Assembly: GCF_020852615.1 (NCBI RefSeq)
Contig: NZ_JADZAJ010000009.1
Coordinates: 1-64,000 of the forward strand
Reading direction: 5' to 3'
DNA: 64,000 bases
Origin: Nitrosomonas sp.
GTDB taxonomy: Bacteria > Pseudomonadota > Gammaproteobacteria > Burkholderiales > Nitrosomonadaceae
The position numbers were made by a program, and so were the translations under genes. How positions within the stretch are numbered: the first letter of the stretch is position 1; each line of letters starts with the position of its first letter. Under the pieces are notes generated by a model, which ran no database searches, was not told the origin of the DNA, and was given only the letters and a program-made list of their open reading frames with translations. Positions 8,934 through 18,879 of the stretch are shown here, in pieces.

Positions 8934-10151
8934 ATGTTTTCTTCAGCCTACTGTATGGCCAATTACCCAAAACCTTATATTCCAACACAACCCGTGTTAT
9001 CACTGGAGTCATTTTCTTCAAATCGGTGTGGGCAGCAGGATATTCCTTCTGTGCTGGATGTTGGCAGTATAAAACACGTTACCAGTGGCCGAGTTGCAAT
9101 CGCACTCGCGTTAAAACAAATGGGTATAGGTAAAGGGGATAAGGTTCTGATCCCAGCCTACCATTGTCCTGCAATGGTAGAGCCCGTGATTTGGGCAGAG
9201 GCAGTGCCCATATTTTATAAGATACAGTCTGATACATCAGTTGATCTGGATGACGTTCAAAATAAGCTGGATGAGTCAACAAAATTGCTTATTGCAACCC
9301 ACTACTTCGGGTTTCCGCAGAATTTAGTGAAAATACGTAATTTCTGCGATATTCATGAAATATATTTGCTAGAGGACTGTGCACATTCTTTTTTTGGGGA
9401 ATTTGAGGGTAGACCGATAGGTGCATATGGAGATTATGCTATTGCAAGCACGATGAAGTTTTTTCCAATATATGAAGGGGGGTGCTTAGTTTCTGGAAGA
9501 AATAATATTGAGCAAATAGAGCTTCGATCGGCAGGGTTGGCCTTTGAAATCAAGGCTGCCTTGAACACCTTGGAAAGGGGGCTGGAGTACGACAGAATGG
9601 GTTCGCTGAGGAAGTTATTCGCGACCCCTCTGAAATTAAAAGATTATCTGTGGAAATCGGTTAAACAGGGGAGCCCTGGCGAAAATAAAAAGAAGATTGG
9701 CCCGGGAGCATCTGAGGGTGGGTTTGGGTTTGAGGCAGATTGGCTCCATAAGCGATCATCTTTTTCTTCAAGATGGCTTACCAAACTTGCCTCCAAGGAT
9801 CGGGTTATAGCTGGGCGCCGGGAGAATTATTCAGCTTTGCTGGAGGCGCTTGCTGGGTTACCGGGCTGCAGACCTTTATTTCCAGATCTGCCTTCCGGTG
9901 TTGTTCCTCATGTTTTTCCTTTAATTGTAGATAATTCAGCAGAAATTTTTCCCACTCTTAAGCGTAGTGGCGTGCCTGTTATTCGTTTTGGCGAATTTCT
10001 CTGGCATGGTGTTAATGAATCAGTTTGCTCCGTAAGTACCCGCCTGTCACAAAATTTGCTGCAATTCCCTTGTCATCAAGAGCTCAAGTTAAAAGAAAAG
10101 CAATGGATGATAGAGCAAATCAGAAAAACGATACTTTCTTCTATGGAATAG
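8934..10151 (+). CDS. DegT/DnrJ/EryC1-type PLP aminotransferase
   Basis: A 405-residue aspartate-aminotransferase-fold enzyme of the sugar-aminotransferase family. Visible features are the substrate/PLP segment TSGRVAIALAL (50-60), the cofactor-contacting LLEDCAHSF (145-153) and the Schiff-base lysine Lys175 in TMKFFPIYEGG. Such enzymes make amino sugars for surface polysaccharides. It starts at ATG 8934 with AAGAGG upstream and is followed four bases later by a GNAT gene. The pair looks more AT-rich than its neighbours and is divergent from hda, which hints at later acquisition. The exact sugar substrate is unknown. Confidence 0.85.
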   Translation: MFSSAYCMANYPKPYIPTQPVLSLESFSSNRCGQQDIPSVLDVGSIKHVTSGRVAIALALKQMGIGKGDKVLIPAYHCPAMVEPVIWAEAVPIFYKIQSDTSVDLDDVQNKLDESTKLLIATHYFGFPQNLVKIRNFCDIHEIYLLEDCAHSFFGEFEGRPIGAYGDYAIASTMKFFPIYEGGCLVSGRNNIEQIELRSAGLAFEIKAALNTLERGLEYDRMGSLRKLFATPLKLKDYLWKSVKQGSPGENKKKIGPGASEGGFGFEADWLHKRSSFSSRWLTKLASKDRVIAGRRENYSALLEALAGLPGCRPLFPDLPSGVVPHVFPLIVDNSAEIFPTLKRSGVPVIRFGEFLWHGVNESVCSVSTRLSQNLLQFPCHQELKLKEKQWMIEQIRKTILSSME

Positions 10152-10155
10152 CGTA

Positions 10156-11190
10156 ATGAGCTGGAATTTATACCCGATAAATGAATTCAGGAATTTTCAG
10201 GACAGCTGGCAGCAGCTAAACCATACGGCGTCTGGTTCACCATTATTAAGTCCTGATTTTATTTTGCCTCTTCTGGAAGTATTTGGTAGAGGCGACGAGG
10301 TTTTGGCATGCTATCAGGAAAAAGATGAGCTGAAAGTGATGACAATTATCTGCCAGAAGAATCAGTGGATATGGTCTACTTTCCAGCCATCACAAGCACC
10401 TCTAGGTATGTGGATACAAAAAGTCGATGTGGATTTACCATCCATTCTTCCCGAACTTATACAACAATTGGCACAATACCCTCTTGTTTTCAGTATTACA
10501 CAGATTGATCCGGATTTAGTTCTCAGACCGGAAACCGGTAAGAAATTGGTGACTTTGGATTATATCCAGACCGCAAAAATTACCCTTCAGGGGGATTTTG
10601 AAGAGTATTGGGCTAGTCGTGGAAAAAATCTGCGCCAGAATATGAAAAAACAGCGGAACAAGCTTGCAAAAGATGGTGTAGTTACACGGCTTGAATTATG
10701 CGTGCTAGCTGCTGATGCCCAGCAAGCTATCGCGGATTATGGAAAACTTGAAAGCTCGGGGTGGAAACTGGATCAGGGTACGGCAATTCAGCCATCAAAC
10801 AACCAAGGCAAGTTTTACCAGAAAGTCTTGGAAAATTTCTGTCACCGAGGTAAGGGGCGAGTTTACAAGTACTGGTTTAATGACCAGGTCGTAGCAGTAG
10901 ATTTGTGTATAGAAGGCGAGGACAGTCTGATTATACTGAAAACAACTTATGACGAAGGTTGGGGGCGTTTGTTTTCACCCGCTTTTCTTATGAGGGAAGA
11001 AGAGTTTAAGCAAATTTTTGATGAAAAGAAGATAAAAAATATTGAATTCTACGGCAGGGTAATGGATTGGCATACAAAATGGAGTAACGAAGTGCGTACA
11101 CTTTATCATGTTAATAGTTATCGATGGCCAGCCCTTCGAATTTTTCATAGAGTTATACGGCGTTTGCGTAAAACGTGTGTATGGATGTAG
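10156..11190 (+). CDS. GNAT-family acyltransferase (BioF2/CelD-like)
   Basis: A 344-residue protein of the FemAB/BioF2-like acetyltransferase type often found in exopolysaccharide clusters. The region WASRGKNLRQNMKKQRNKLAKDG (split here around residues 151-173) and the later GKFYQKVLENFC...GRVYKYWFNDQVVAVDLCIE pattern (about 213-255) match this group. It probably acylates a sugar intermediate made by the preceding aminotransferase gene, with which it forms a two-gene unit. Its last 46 bases overlap, tail to tail, the end of the minus-strand MHS transporter. Substrate unknown. Confidence 0.75.
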   Translation: MSWNLYPINEFRNFQDSWQQLNHTASGSPLLSPDFILPLLEVFGRGDEVLACYQEKDELKVMTIICQKNQWIWSTFQPSQAPLGMWIQKVDVDLPSILPELIQQLAQYPLVFSITQIDPDLVLRPETGKKLVTLDYIQTAKITLQGDFEEYWASRGKNLRQNMKKQRNKLAKDGVVTRLELCVLAADAQQAIADYGKLESSGWKLDQGTAIQPSNNQGKFYQKVLENFCHRGKGRVYKYWFNDQVVAVDLCIEGEDSLIILKTTYDEGWGRLFSPAFLMREEEFKQIFDEKKIKNIEFYGRVMDWHTKWSNEVRTLYHVNSYRWPALRIFHRVIRRLRKTCVWM

Positions 11191-12482
11191 TTACCTCGGT
11201 TACGTGGTTTATATACATTCTCAGGCATTATCCGTCGTGCCAGCCTCAATCCCGCCAGGCTGAAAATTCCGGCTATGGTCAGATAAAGGCCAACGAATGA
11301 TGTGCCACCGGCATCAGTCAGTGCTTGTGCGATGATCGGAGCAAGTGCGCCACCCAGAATACCTCCCAGGTTAAAGGTGATGGATACACCTGTATAGCGT
11401 ATCCGCGGAGGGAAAAGTGAGGGCAACCATACACCGAGCGGTCCATAAACAAATCCCATGATGAACAGCGCGAGTGAGAGCACCGCCCAGACCAGCCATA
11501 GCGATCCCGCTCCCAGAGCCGGTCCGAATATCAGTCCCAGGCCAATCGTTGCAGCACAGCCTCCCAGCAGTACCTGGTTTGCATTGTTTTTGTCGGCGTA
11601 TATTCCCGCGAGAATGATACCGGCGGCCAGAAACAAAATAGCAGCAAGCTGGGTGATCAGGAACATTTCACGGGCATATCCCAGCGTAGTGGTGCCGTGA
11701 GCGAGTGCAAAGGCAGTCGAAAGGTAAAAAATGGCAAAACAGGCGACTACCGTAAATGTCCCGGCAAAGGTAATGGCAGTGTGTTTGCGTATCAGTTCGC
11801 TGATGGGAACCCGTACCGGTGGTTCTTTTGCCAGCGCCCGGGTAAACTCGGACGTTTCACCGATTTTCAGGCGTACCCACAGGCCAAGCGCAATCAGAAT
11901 ACTGCTGGCGAGGAAAGGAATTCGCCAGCCCCATGCGGCAAAATCTGCATCACTCAACTGTATACCGATCAGCAGGAACAATCCGTTTGCGGCGAGGAAT
12001 CCGATCGGTGCACCCAGCTGGGGAACCATGCCAAACCGGCCGCGCCATCCCTGCGGCGCATTTTCAACAGCCAGTAACGCGGCACCTCCCCACTCGCCAC
12101 CCAGCCCCAATCCCTGGCCAAAACGCAAAATACATAACAGGAGAGGGGCGATCCAGCCGGCCGTCGAATAGGTGGGCAGGAATGCGATCAGCAGGGTTGA
12201 TGTTCCCATCAGCAGCAGTGAAGCCACCAGTGTTGATTTTCTTCCAACCCGGTCGCCGAAATGACCAAACAGGATTGCACCAAATGGCCGGGCGATAAAG
12301 GCCAGGCTGAAGCTCATGAATGACAGCATCAACTGTGCGGAGGGAGAATCTGCCGGAAAGAACAAGGGGCCAAATACCAGTGCCGCTGCGGTGGCGTAGA
12401 TATAGAAATCGTAGAATTCAATGGTGGTTCCAACCAGGCTTGCTGCAAGGATGCGGCGGTGTTCATAAAATGGGCTAGTCAT
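11145..12482 (-). CDS. MFS transporter, metabolite:H+ symporter (MHS) family
   Basis: A 445-residue protein with about twelve transmembrane helices. It starts with IEFYDFYIYATAAAL, typical of MHS symporters such as ShiA and ProP, and carries the cytoplasmic loop signature GRKST between helices 2 and 3 and RFGQGLGLGGEWGGAAL in helix 4. These carriers take up organic acids or osmolytes with protons. The basic tail (VLRKRRITL) overlaps the end of the convergent GNAT gene. The D-2-hydroxyacid dehydrogenase gene lies upstream on the same strand, so transport of a hydroxy acid is possible but speculative. Confidence 0.9.
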   Translation of the reverse strand: MTSPFYEHRRILAASLVGTTIEFYDFYIYATAAALVFGPLFFPADSPSAQLMLSFMSFSLAFIARPFGAILFGHFGDRVGRKSTLVASLLLMGTSTLLIAFLPTYSTAGWIAPLLLCILRFGQGLGLGGEWGGAALLAVENAPQGWRGRFGMVPQLGAPIGFLAANGLFLLIGIQLSDADFAAWGWRIPFLASSILIALGLWVRLKIGETSEFTRALAKEPPVRVPISELIRKHTAITFAGTFTVVACFAIFYLSTAFALAHGTTTLGYAREMFLITQLAAILFLAAGIILAGIYADKNNANQVLLGGCAATIGLGLIFGPALGAGSLWLVWAVLSLALFIMGFVYGPLGVWLPSLFPPRIRYTGVSITFNLGGILGGALAPIIAQALTDAGGTSFVGLYLTIAGIFSLAGLRLARRIMPENVYKPRNRGNYIHTHVLRKRRITL

Positions 12483-12638
12483 AATCAGTTTTTCTCAAGG
12501 TTTGCAGGCGATCCGGCTGGTCAAATGCAATTCCGGTCTTACGGAACGCGAAAAGTGATGAGGGTGGGGAGGTTTGTCAAATGATGGCCCGGTGCGGGTG
12601 AGAAGCAGGGATAAATGAGTGCCGGCACAGAAAATTGC

Positions 12639-13610
12639 CTACCGGGTTAATGCATCTGTAATCTGGTTAAAAGGCTTGTTCTGCAGAAAATTATGTATGT
12701 TGTCCGCCAGCAGACTGATCATGCGCTGTCTGGATTCCACGCTGGCCCAGGCGGAGTGGGGAGTAATGATGAGGTTGGGATAGGGATAATCCAGCAGTGG
12801 ATTACCATTGACGGGCGGTTCTTCTTTCAGGACATCAATGGCTGCCCCGGCGATACGGCCGGAATACAGAGCCTGCAGCAGATCGGTGTCGTTAATCAGT
12901 CCGCTGCGGGCGGTATTGATCAGATAGGCTGAAGGCTTCATCAGATCCAATTCCCGGCTGCCGATCAGATGATGAGTGTCTTCCGATAACGGGCAGTGCA
13001 GGGTAATGAAATCTGCCTGGCAGATCACATCATCAAATGCTGTTCGCCCGGATCGAACAGATAAGGCCGATTTATGTTCGGCAATTTGCAGTTTCATCCC
13101 GAAGGCCCGGGCAAGATTTGCCACTGCACTGCCCAGTTCGCCATGTCCGATAATACCGAGCGTTTTACCTGCCAGCTCCATGATTCCGAAATCCAGCGGG
13201 CAGAAATAAGGGCTGGTCTGCCAGCCTCCTTTTTTTATCAGTTGCTGGTACTCTACAAAACGGCAGGCAAAGTTCAGCATAAACATAAAAACATGCTGGA
13301 CAACGGAGCCGGTAGCGTAATTGCGGACATTACATACCGGGATATTGCGTTCAGCAGCCGCGACGAGATCGACATTGTTATAACCGGTGGCTGCTATGCA
13401 AATCAGTTTCAGTTTATCTGCAGCGCAGATGGCAGTACGGTCGAGCAGTGTTTTATTGCTGACAACGATTTCAGCCTCCCGGATTCGTTCTGCCACTTGC
13501 TCCCGGGCAGTGTTGTCGTGATAGATCCACGGGGATGTGGCCTGCTCCAGTACTGTTCTGTCGATATCACCGCGTGTTACGGAGCCGAAATCGAGAAAAA
13601 CAGTGAGCAT
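12639..13610 (-). CDS. D-2-hydroxyacid dehydrogenase (hydroxypyruvate/glycerate type)
   Basis: A 323-residue NAD(P)-dependent dehydrogenase. The Rossmann fingerprint is GHGELG (155-160), and the catalytic residues Arg235 (NTARSG), Glu264 (LKEEPP) and His285 (TPHSAWAS) are all present. The sequence is closest in pattern to glycerate dehydrogenase/hydroxypyruvate reductase (HprA), which would reduce hydroxypyruvate or glyoxylate. I chose ATG 13610 (MLTVFLDF) rather than the frame's earlier start at 13640, because the family begins here. A strong terminator separates it from the cytochrome gene upstream. Confidence 0.9.
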   Translation of the reverse strand: MLTVFLDFGSVTRGDIDRTVLEQATSPWIYHDNTAREQVAERIREAEIVVSNKTLLDRTAICAADKLKLICIAATGYNNVDLVAAAERNIPVCNVRNYATGSVVQHVFMFMLNFACRFVEYQQLIKKGGWQTSPYFCPLDFGIMELAGKTLGIIGHGELGSAVANLARAFGMKLQIAEHKSALSVRSGRTAFDDVICQADFITLHCPLSEDTHHLIGSRELDLMKPSAYLINTARSGLINDTDLLQALYSGRIAGAAIDVLKEEPPVNGNPLLDYPYPNLIITPHSAWASVESRQRMISLLADNIHNFLQNKPFNQITDALTR

Positions 13611-13714
13611 GGCGGTCTGGTATGTGGAAATGGGTAACAATATTCCAGATGAATGTATTGAAAGCCCGGGAGGTTGTCAAATTAACCGGCCGGGATGATC
13701 TGGAATATGACAGA

Positions 13715-13747
13715 AATAAAAAAGCCGATACAGTTTCCGGTATCGGC
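13715..13747 (-). terminator. Rho-independent terminator after the cytochrome c gene
   Basis: On the minus strand an 8-bp perfect stem (GCCGATAC / GTATCGGC, 13740-13747 with 13724-13731, loop of 8) is followed by TTTTTTATT. It lies 25 bases beyond the cytochrome stop codon and ends that transcript before the dehydrogenase gene. Confidence 0.88.
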
Positions 13748-13771
13748 CCGCACTTAAGCTTGAATATCAGA

Positions 13772-14083
13772 TCACTTGAGTGTCAGGATCCATTCGGCCA
13801 GTGCTTTAGCATCAGCTTCGCTTACATTGACGTTGGGTGGCATTGGAATCTGGCCCCATACACCAGTGCTGCCACCTTTGATTTTACCAACCAGATAGCC
13901 AGCTGCATCAGCTTGGCCAGCATATTTGGCTGCGACATCTTTAAGTGCAGGGCCAACGAGTTTGGCATCAACCTGATGGCAGGCAACACAGTTGTTCTTT
14001 TTGGCCAACTCAGCATCTGCCTGAGCGTAACCGGCAACTAACAGTGCTGAAGCAGCAAATGCTCCTAACCAAGCTTTTTTCAT
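13772..14083 (-). CDS. Cytochrome c-552 (class I, periplasmic electron carrier)
   Basis: A 103-residue precursor: signal peptide 1-22 (cleavage after AQA), then an 81-residue mature protein beginning DAELAKKNN. Haem attachment is CVACH (32-36) and the axial methionine is Met81 in IPMPPN. Length and sequence pattern match cytochrome c-552 of Nitrosomonas europaea, which carries electrons from cytochrome c-554/cM552 to terminal oxidases or peroxidase in ammonia oxidation. The ATG at 14083 has AAGGAAA upstream; the frame's longer extension to 14155 is not credible because the signal peptide starts here. It follows the DUF255 gene closely. Confidence 0.95.
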   Translation of the reverse strand: MKKAWLGAFAASALLVAGYAQADAELAKKNNCVACHQVDAKLVGPALKDVAAKYAGQADAAGYLVGKIKGGSTGVWGQIPMPPNVNVSEADAKALAEWILTLK

Positions 14084-14105
14084 CGCATTTTCCTTTTGTG
14101 AATGA

Positions 14106-16175
14106 TTAAGGGAGTGCCATTCTACCGTGAAGCTTGCAGATTTGCAGTAGTTCATTCAGTGAATGGATTTCCGGAAAACAACGTCTGCCCTCACATACCC
14201 GAGCGCTGATTTTGTCACTCGGAGTAGAGCGGAACGTAAGATTCCCGGGCAATCCGGAAAGTTCCAGCGGCAATGCAATTATTACGCTATTCAGCGAATA
14301 GGGAATCAGTGCTTTTAACCAGGTTTGCCGTTCAGCCTGAGTGCCATGCAGTATGATGGTTTTTGCCGGTTCAAGCCGTTCCTCCAGTGCGATCAGCAGG
14401 CTGCAATGTGAACTGGCGTACAGTGATAGCGTGCTGGCAAAAATGCTCAAAGTACGTTCAGCTGCTTCCGGATAACGCAACTCGCTCAACAGATGTCCCA
14501 GTCGCTGCAAAGCAATGGCTGCAATGCCGTTTCCGGCAGGAATTGCGCCATCGTGACCTGTTTTTGGCCGGTGGATCAGTGCTTCATGGTCATGACTGGT
14601 AAAAAAGAATCCACCGGATGTCTTGTCTTCAAAGCGGGTGAGCAGTACATCCGCCAGCGTAATGGCAAAATCAAGATCTGTCTGGCGGAAACTGACCTGC
14701 AGCAATGTGAGCAAACTGTCTAACAGGAATGCATGATCATCAAGGTAGGCATTCAGATGCGCTTTGCTGTCCTTAAAGGTCGCCAGCAGGCGCTCGTTTT
14801 GCCATAGCCTGTCGCGGATGAAATCCATTGCCTGCATGGCTGAATCCACCCATTCCCCGCGTTCAAAAATTTGCCCGGCACGTGCCATTCCCCTGATCAT
14901 CAGCGCATTCCAGCTGGTCAGGATTTTTTCGTCACGACCGGGGCGGATGCGCTGTTCACGTGCGTGAAACAGTTTTTTACGCGCACTGCTGATGAGCTGC
15001 TGTGTAATTTCCGGGCTGATGTGATGGCGTGCCGCAATGGCTTCGACAGACTCCACGACTTCAAGATGCCAGTGACGGTCTTCGAAGTTGGGTGAGCGAT
15101 CAAGACCATAACAGGCAGCCGTTACCCGGTATTCTTCCGGCGTCAGGATTGTTGCAACTGCCTGACGATCCCAGACATAGAACTTTCCTTCTTCGTGCTC
15201 GGAATCAGCATCAAGTGAAGAAAAATAACCGCCACCCGCTGCAGGGCCGGATTGCATTTCCCGCATGACCCAGGCAGCAGTTTCTTCAACAACCTCTTTA
15301 AACAGCGGGTTGCCGGTTATCAGCCAGGTTTCTGCATAAAGAGGCAGCATCAGCGCATTGTCGTACAGCATTTTCTCAAAATGCGGAATTTGCCAGGCGT
15401 TATCAGTGCTGTAGCGGCAGAACCCGCCCCCCAGCTGGTCATAGAGGCCGCCTCGTGCCATTTTTTCCAGCGTGTGCGTTACGATATGCAGGGCCTTTGT
15501 GTTGTTCTCCGTAACATATCGTCGCAGGCAAAACTGTAATTCTGCCGGATGGAGAAATTTGGGTGCATCTCCAAACCCGCCGTGAATTTCATCGAACTGG
15601 TGATCTAACTGCTTCCAGGCATGGTCGATCGGTTGCCGGGAAAGTGCAGAATCATGCGTGCCTGGTACGGGGAGTGTTTGGGCGAGCAATTTCAGCAATA
15701 CCGCATTCTGCTGTTCAATATCCGTTTTGCGTGTGCGGTAAAGTTCAGCAACTTTCGGCAACAGCTCCAGAAATCCCGGCATGCCGTAGCGCGCCTGTTT
15801 CGGAAAATAGGTGCCACCAAAGAAAGGTTTCTGTCCGGGTGTCAGGAACATGGTTAACGGCCATCCACCCGGACGGTGGTTCATCGCGTAATGCGCACTC
15901 TGGTAAATCTGGTCAATGTCAGGACGTTCTTCGCGATCGACTTTGATATTGATGAAATCGGCATTCATTGCTGCGGCGACTTCGGGATCTTCGAATGATT
16001 CATGCGCCATGACATGGCACCAGTGGCATGCTGAATAGCCGATGGAGAGCAATATCGGCTTATCCAGCGTGCGCGCAATTTTCAGTGCCTCTTCTCCCCA
16101 TGGGTACCAGTCCACCGGGTTTTCCGCGTGCTGCAGCAGATAGGGGCTGGTTTCTCCGGCAAGATGATTGGGCAT
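14106..16175 (-). CDS. Thioredoxin-domain protein, DUF255/YyaL family
   Basis: A 689-residue protein. The N-terminal thioredoxin-like domain (about 1-160) has the characteristic start [24 protein letters not shown] (within the first 28 residues) and the redox motif SACHWCHVM (48-56). The rest is an (alpha/alpha)6-barrel like that of glycoside-modifying and N-acylglucosamine epimerase-fold enzymes. The family (YyaL, human SPATA20) has no firmly known role. It lies 21 bases downstream of ilvD and 22 bases upstream of the cytochrome c-552 gene. Co-transcription with a haem protein could suggest a redox or thiol role, but that is only context. Confidence 0.93.
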   Translation of the reverse strand: MPNHLAGETSPYLLQHAENPVDWYPWGEEALKIARTLDKPILLSIGYSACHWCHVMAHESFEDPEVAAAMNADFINIKVDREERPDIDQIYQSAHYAMNHRPGGWPLTMFLTPGQKPFFGGTYFPKQARYGMPGFLELLPKVAELYRTRKTDIEQQNAVLLKLLAQTLPVPGTHDSALSRQPIDHAWKQLDHQFDEIHGGFGDAPKFLHPAELQFCLRRYVTENNTKALHIVTHTLEKMARGGLYDQLGGGFCRYSTDNAWQIPHFEKMLYDNALMLPLYAETWLITGNPLFKEVVEETAAWVMREMQSGPAAGGGYFSSLDADSEHEEGKFYVWDRQAVATILTPEEYRVTAACYGLDRSPNFEDRHWHLEVVESVEAIAARHHISPEITQQLISSARKKLFHAREQRIRPGRDEKILTSWNALMIRGMARAGQIFERGEWVDSAMQAMDFIRDRLWQNERLLATFKDSKAHLNAYLDDHAFLLDSLLTLLQVSFRQTDLDFAITLADVLLTRFEDKTSGGFFFTSHDHEALIHRPKTGHDGAIPAGNGIAAIALQRLGHLLSELRYPEAAERTLSIFASTLSLYASSHCSLLIALEERLEPAKTIILHGTQAERQTWLKALIPYSLNSVIIALPLELSGLPGNLTFRSTPSDKISARVCEGRRCFPEIHSLNELLQICKLHGRMALP

Positions 16176-16196
16176 TGGAGTTCTGTTCAGGCCGGA

Positions 16197-17870
16197 TCAG
16201 TCGGTGACTGCACCGCGACTGGCAGTCGAGACCAGTTTGGCGTATTTCGCCAGTACACCGCGTGTATAGCGTGGTGCAGGCGGTTGCCAGGCTGCCCGGC
16301 GACTTGCCAGTTCAGTATCAGAAACATTCAGCTGCAGCAGGCGCCGATGGGCGTCGATCGTAATTGAATCGCCTTCCTGTACCAGCGCAATAGTCCCGCC
16401 GATATAGGCTTCCGGTGCAACATGACCTACCACCATGCCGTACGTGCCGCCGGAAAAACGACCATCGGTAATCAGTCCGACTGAATCCCCCAGCCCTTCA
16501 CCAATCAGGGCGGAAGTGGGAGAAAGCATTTCGCGCATTCCCGGGCCGCCTCGCGGGCCTTCGTAACGGATGACAACGACGTCACCCGGCTGGATTTTGC
16601 GTTCAAGAATGGCGGCCATGCAGGTTTCTTCTGAATCAAATACTCTGGCCGGGCCGGTGATGCAGGGGTTTTTCACGCCGGAAATCTTGGCAACTGCACC
16701 TTCCGTTGCCAGGTTACCTTTCAGGATTGCCAGATGCCCCTGTTCATAGACCGGATTGCCCCACTGCCGGATAACATCCTGATCAGTACGCGGTTGCTCG
16801 GGAATGTCTTTCAGCACTTCCGCGATGGTTTGTCCACTGATTGTCAGACAATCGCCATGCAGCAGGCCATGTACCAGCAGCATTTTCATGACCTGCGGAA
16901 TCCCGCCCGCCTCATGCAAATCGGTAGTCACATAGCGTCCGGAAGGTTTCAGGTCGCAGATTACCGGTACACGTTTACGAATGGCTTCAAAGTCATCAAT
17001 ATTGAATTCCACCTCTGCTGCGTGAGCGATGGCCAGCAGATGCAGTACAGCGTTGGTTGAACCCCCTACTGCCATGACGACTGATACGGCATTTTCCAGT
17101 GATTTACGGGTAATCAGGCTGCGCGGCAGGATCTGTTTTTTGATGGCTTCCACCAGTACCTCAGCAGAGCGGGTGGCACTGATCCGCTTTTCCTCATCTT
17201 CTGCCGCCATGGTGGAAGAATGGGGCAAACTCATCCCCATGGCTTCAATTGCGGATGACATGGTGTTGGCGGTATACATGCCGCCGCACGAACCGGCGCC
17301 AGGACAGGCATGGCGTTCAACTTCCAGCAGTTCATGATCATCTATTTTGTGCGCGGTATGCTGCCCGACGGCTTCAAAGGCGCTGACAATGGTCAGGTCG
17401 CGACCTTTGTAGTGACCGGGTTTGATGGTGCCGCCGTAAACAAAAATGGACGGTACATTCAGCCTGGCCAGCGCAATCATGGCGCCTGGCATGTTTTTAT
17501 CGCAACCGCCGATGGCGATAATGCCATCCATACTTTCCGCCTGCACACAGGTTTCGATGGAATCAGCAATCACTTCGCGCGAAACCAGCGAATACTTCAT
17601 ACCTTCGGTTCCCATGGAAATACCATCTGATACGGTAATCGTGCCAAACATCTGCGGCATGGCACCGGCAGTTTTCAGCGCATGTTCAGCACATTTGGCA
17701 AGCGTATCCAGCCCCATGTTGCAAGGGGTGATGGTGGAAAAACCGTTGGCAACACCAACGATAGGTTTGTCAAAATCACCATCGCCAAAACCAACTGCAC
17801 GTAACATGGCGCGATTGGGCGCGCGTTTTGCACCCCGGGTAATGGCTTGGCTGCGTCGATTATCTGACAT
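16197..17870 (-). CDS. ilvD: Dihydroxy-acid dehydratase
   Basis: IlvD dehydrates 2,3-dihydroxy acids in the synthesis of valine, isoleucine and the pantothenate precursor. The 557-residue protein has the iron-sulfur cysteine regions GCDKNMPGA (near 122) and [18 protein letters not shown] (near 190-207), and the C-terminal [13 protein letters not shown]. Length and the start [22 protein letters not shown] are standard. It is divergent from lgt and heads the ilvD / DUF255 / cytochrome c run. Confidence 0.97.
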   Translation of the reverse strand: MSDNRRSQAITRGAKRAPNRAMLRAVGFGDGDFDKPIVGVANGFSTITPCNMGLDTLAKCAEHALKTAGAMPQMFGTITVSDGISMGTEGMKYSLVSREVIADSIETCVQAESMDGIIAIGGCDKNMPGAMIALARLNVPSIFVYGGTIKPGHYKGRDLTIVSAFEAVGQHTAHKIDDHELLEVERHACPGAGSCGGMYTANTMSSAIEAMGMSLPHSSTMAAEDEEKRISATRSAEVLVEAIKKQILPRSLITRKSLENAVSVVMAVGGSTNAVLHLLAIAHAAEVEFNIDDFEAIRKRVPVICDLKPSGRYVTTDLHEAGGIPQVMKMLLVHGLLHGDCLTISGQTIAEVLKDIPEQPRTDQDVIRQWGNPVYEQGHLAILKGNLATEGAVAKISGVKNPCITGPARVFDSEETCMAAILERKIQPGDVVVIRYEGPRGGPGMREMLSPTSALIGEGLGDSVGLITDGRFSGGTYGMVVGHVAPEAYIGGTIALVQEGDSITIDAHRRLLQLNVSDTELASRRAAWQPPAPRYTRGVLAKYAKLVSTASRGAVTD

Positions 17871-17995
17871 AGTGTTTCCTTATGAATGGGTAATGAATAC
17901 AGATCAGGCAAAGGGAACGATCGCCGGCGATGTCTGCTGTGATCAGTTGGCGTTGCCGTATAATGCGCATTTTACCGTAAGTCAGGCTGCTGCCC

Positions 17996-18841
17996 ATGCT
18001 CGTTCATCCCCAATTTGACCCGGTTGCCATTTCCCTAGGTCCGCTTGCCGTTCGCTGGTACGGGCTGATGTATCTGCTTGGATTTTCATTATTCGTCCTG
18101 CTCGGCCGTTACCGCATCCGGCAACGGCCTGATGGCATATTTACCCGGGAAATGCTGGATGATGCGCTGTTTTATGGTGTGCTGGGAGTCATCCTTGGCG
18201 GACGCCTGGGCCATGTGCTGTTTTATCAGCCAGGCTATTATCTGCAACATCCGCTGGAAATATTCCAGATCTGGCAGGGAGGAATGTCTTTTCACGGAGG
18301 GTTCCTGGGGGTAATAATCGCTATGGTATGGCTGGCACATAAATATCGGATACCATGGCTGTCAGTCACTGATTTTATTGCACCACTGGTTCCGCTCGGA
18401 CTGGGCGCGGGCCGCATCGGTAATTTCATCAATGGTGAATTGTGGGGACGCCCTACTGATGTGGCCTGGGGGGTGATCTTCCCGTATGTGGATAATCTGC
18501 CGCGTCATCCGTCCCAGCTGTATGAGTTTGCGCTGGAGGGGCTGGTATTTTTTATTCTGATGTGGCTTTATTCAGCCAGACCCAGGCCGTCGGGTGCTGT
18601 CTCCGGGGTGTTTATGATCGGCTATGGGGCCTTTCGCTCGTTCTGCGAATTTTTCCGCGAACCGGATGATGGCTTTCTCGGCATCATGACCCTGGGCATC
18701 AGTATGGGTCAGTGGCTGTCACTGCCAATGATTGCAGCCGGAGTTGCGCTTTTGCTGTGGGCATACCGGCATGACAGTAAACCGGAAAAATCGGTTAAGG
18801 CCGTTCAGAAATCGCAGAGTGAACGAAAGAACCGGAATTGA
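17996..18841 (+). CDS. lgt: Prolipoprotein diacylglyceryl transferase
   Basis: Lgt attaches diacylglycerol from phosphatidylglycerol to the lipobox cysteine of prelipoproteins in the inner membrane. The 281-residue protein has seven membrane helices and the Lgt signature [18 protein letters not shown] around 137-154, with the essential Arg140. Its basic C-terminal tail is unstructured. It starts at ATG 17996. The product serves several lipoproteins seen here: PilW, BamB, and the RND adaptor and outer-membrane factor. Confidence 0.97.
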   Translation: MLVHPQFDPVAISLGPLAVRWYGLMYLLGFSLFVLLGRYRIRQRPDGIFTREMLDDALFYGVLGVILGGRLGHVLFYQPGYYLQHPLEIFQIWQGGMSFHGGFLGVIIAMVWLAHKYRIPWLSVTDFIAPLVPLGLGAGRIGNFINGELWGRPTDVAWGVIFPYVDNLPRHPSQLYEFALEGLVFFILMWLYSARPRPSGAVSGVFMIGYGAFRSFCEFFREPDDGFLGIMTLGISMGQWLSLPMIAAGVALLLWAYRHDSKPEKSVKAVQKSQSERKNRN

Positions 18842-18879
18842 CGGTACGATCAAAACCAGTCAGGAGGGGCCCCTGAACA

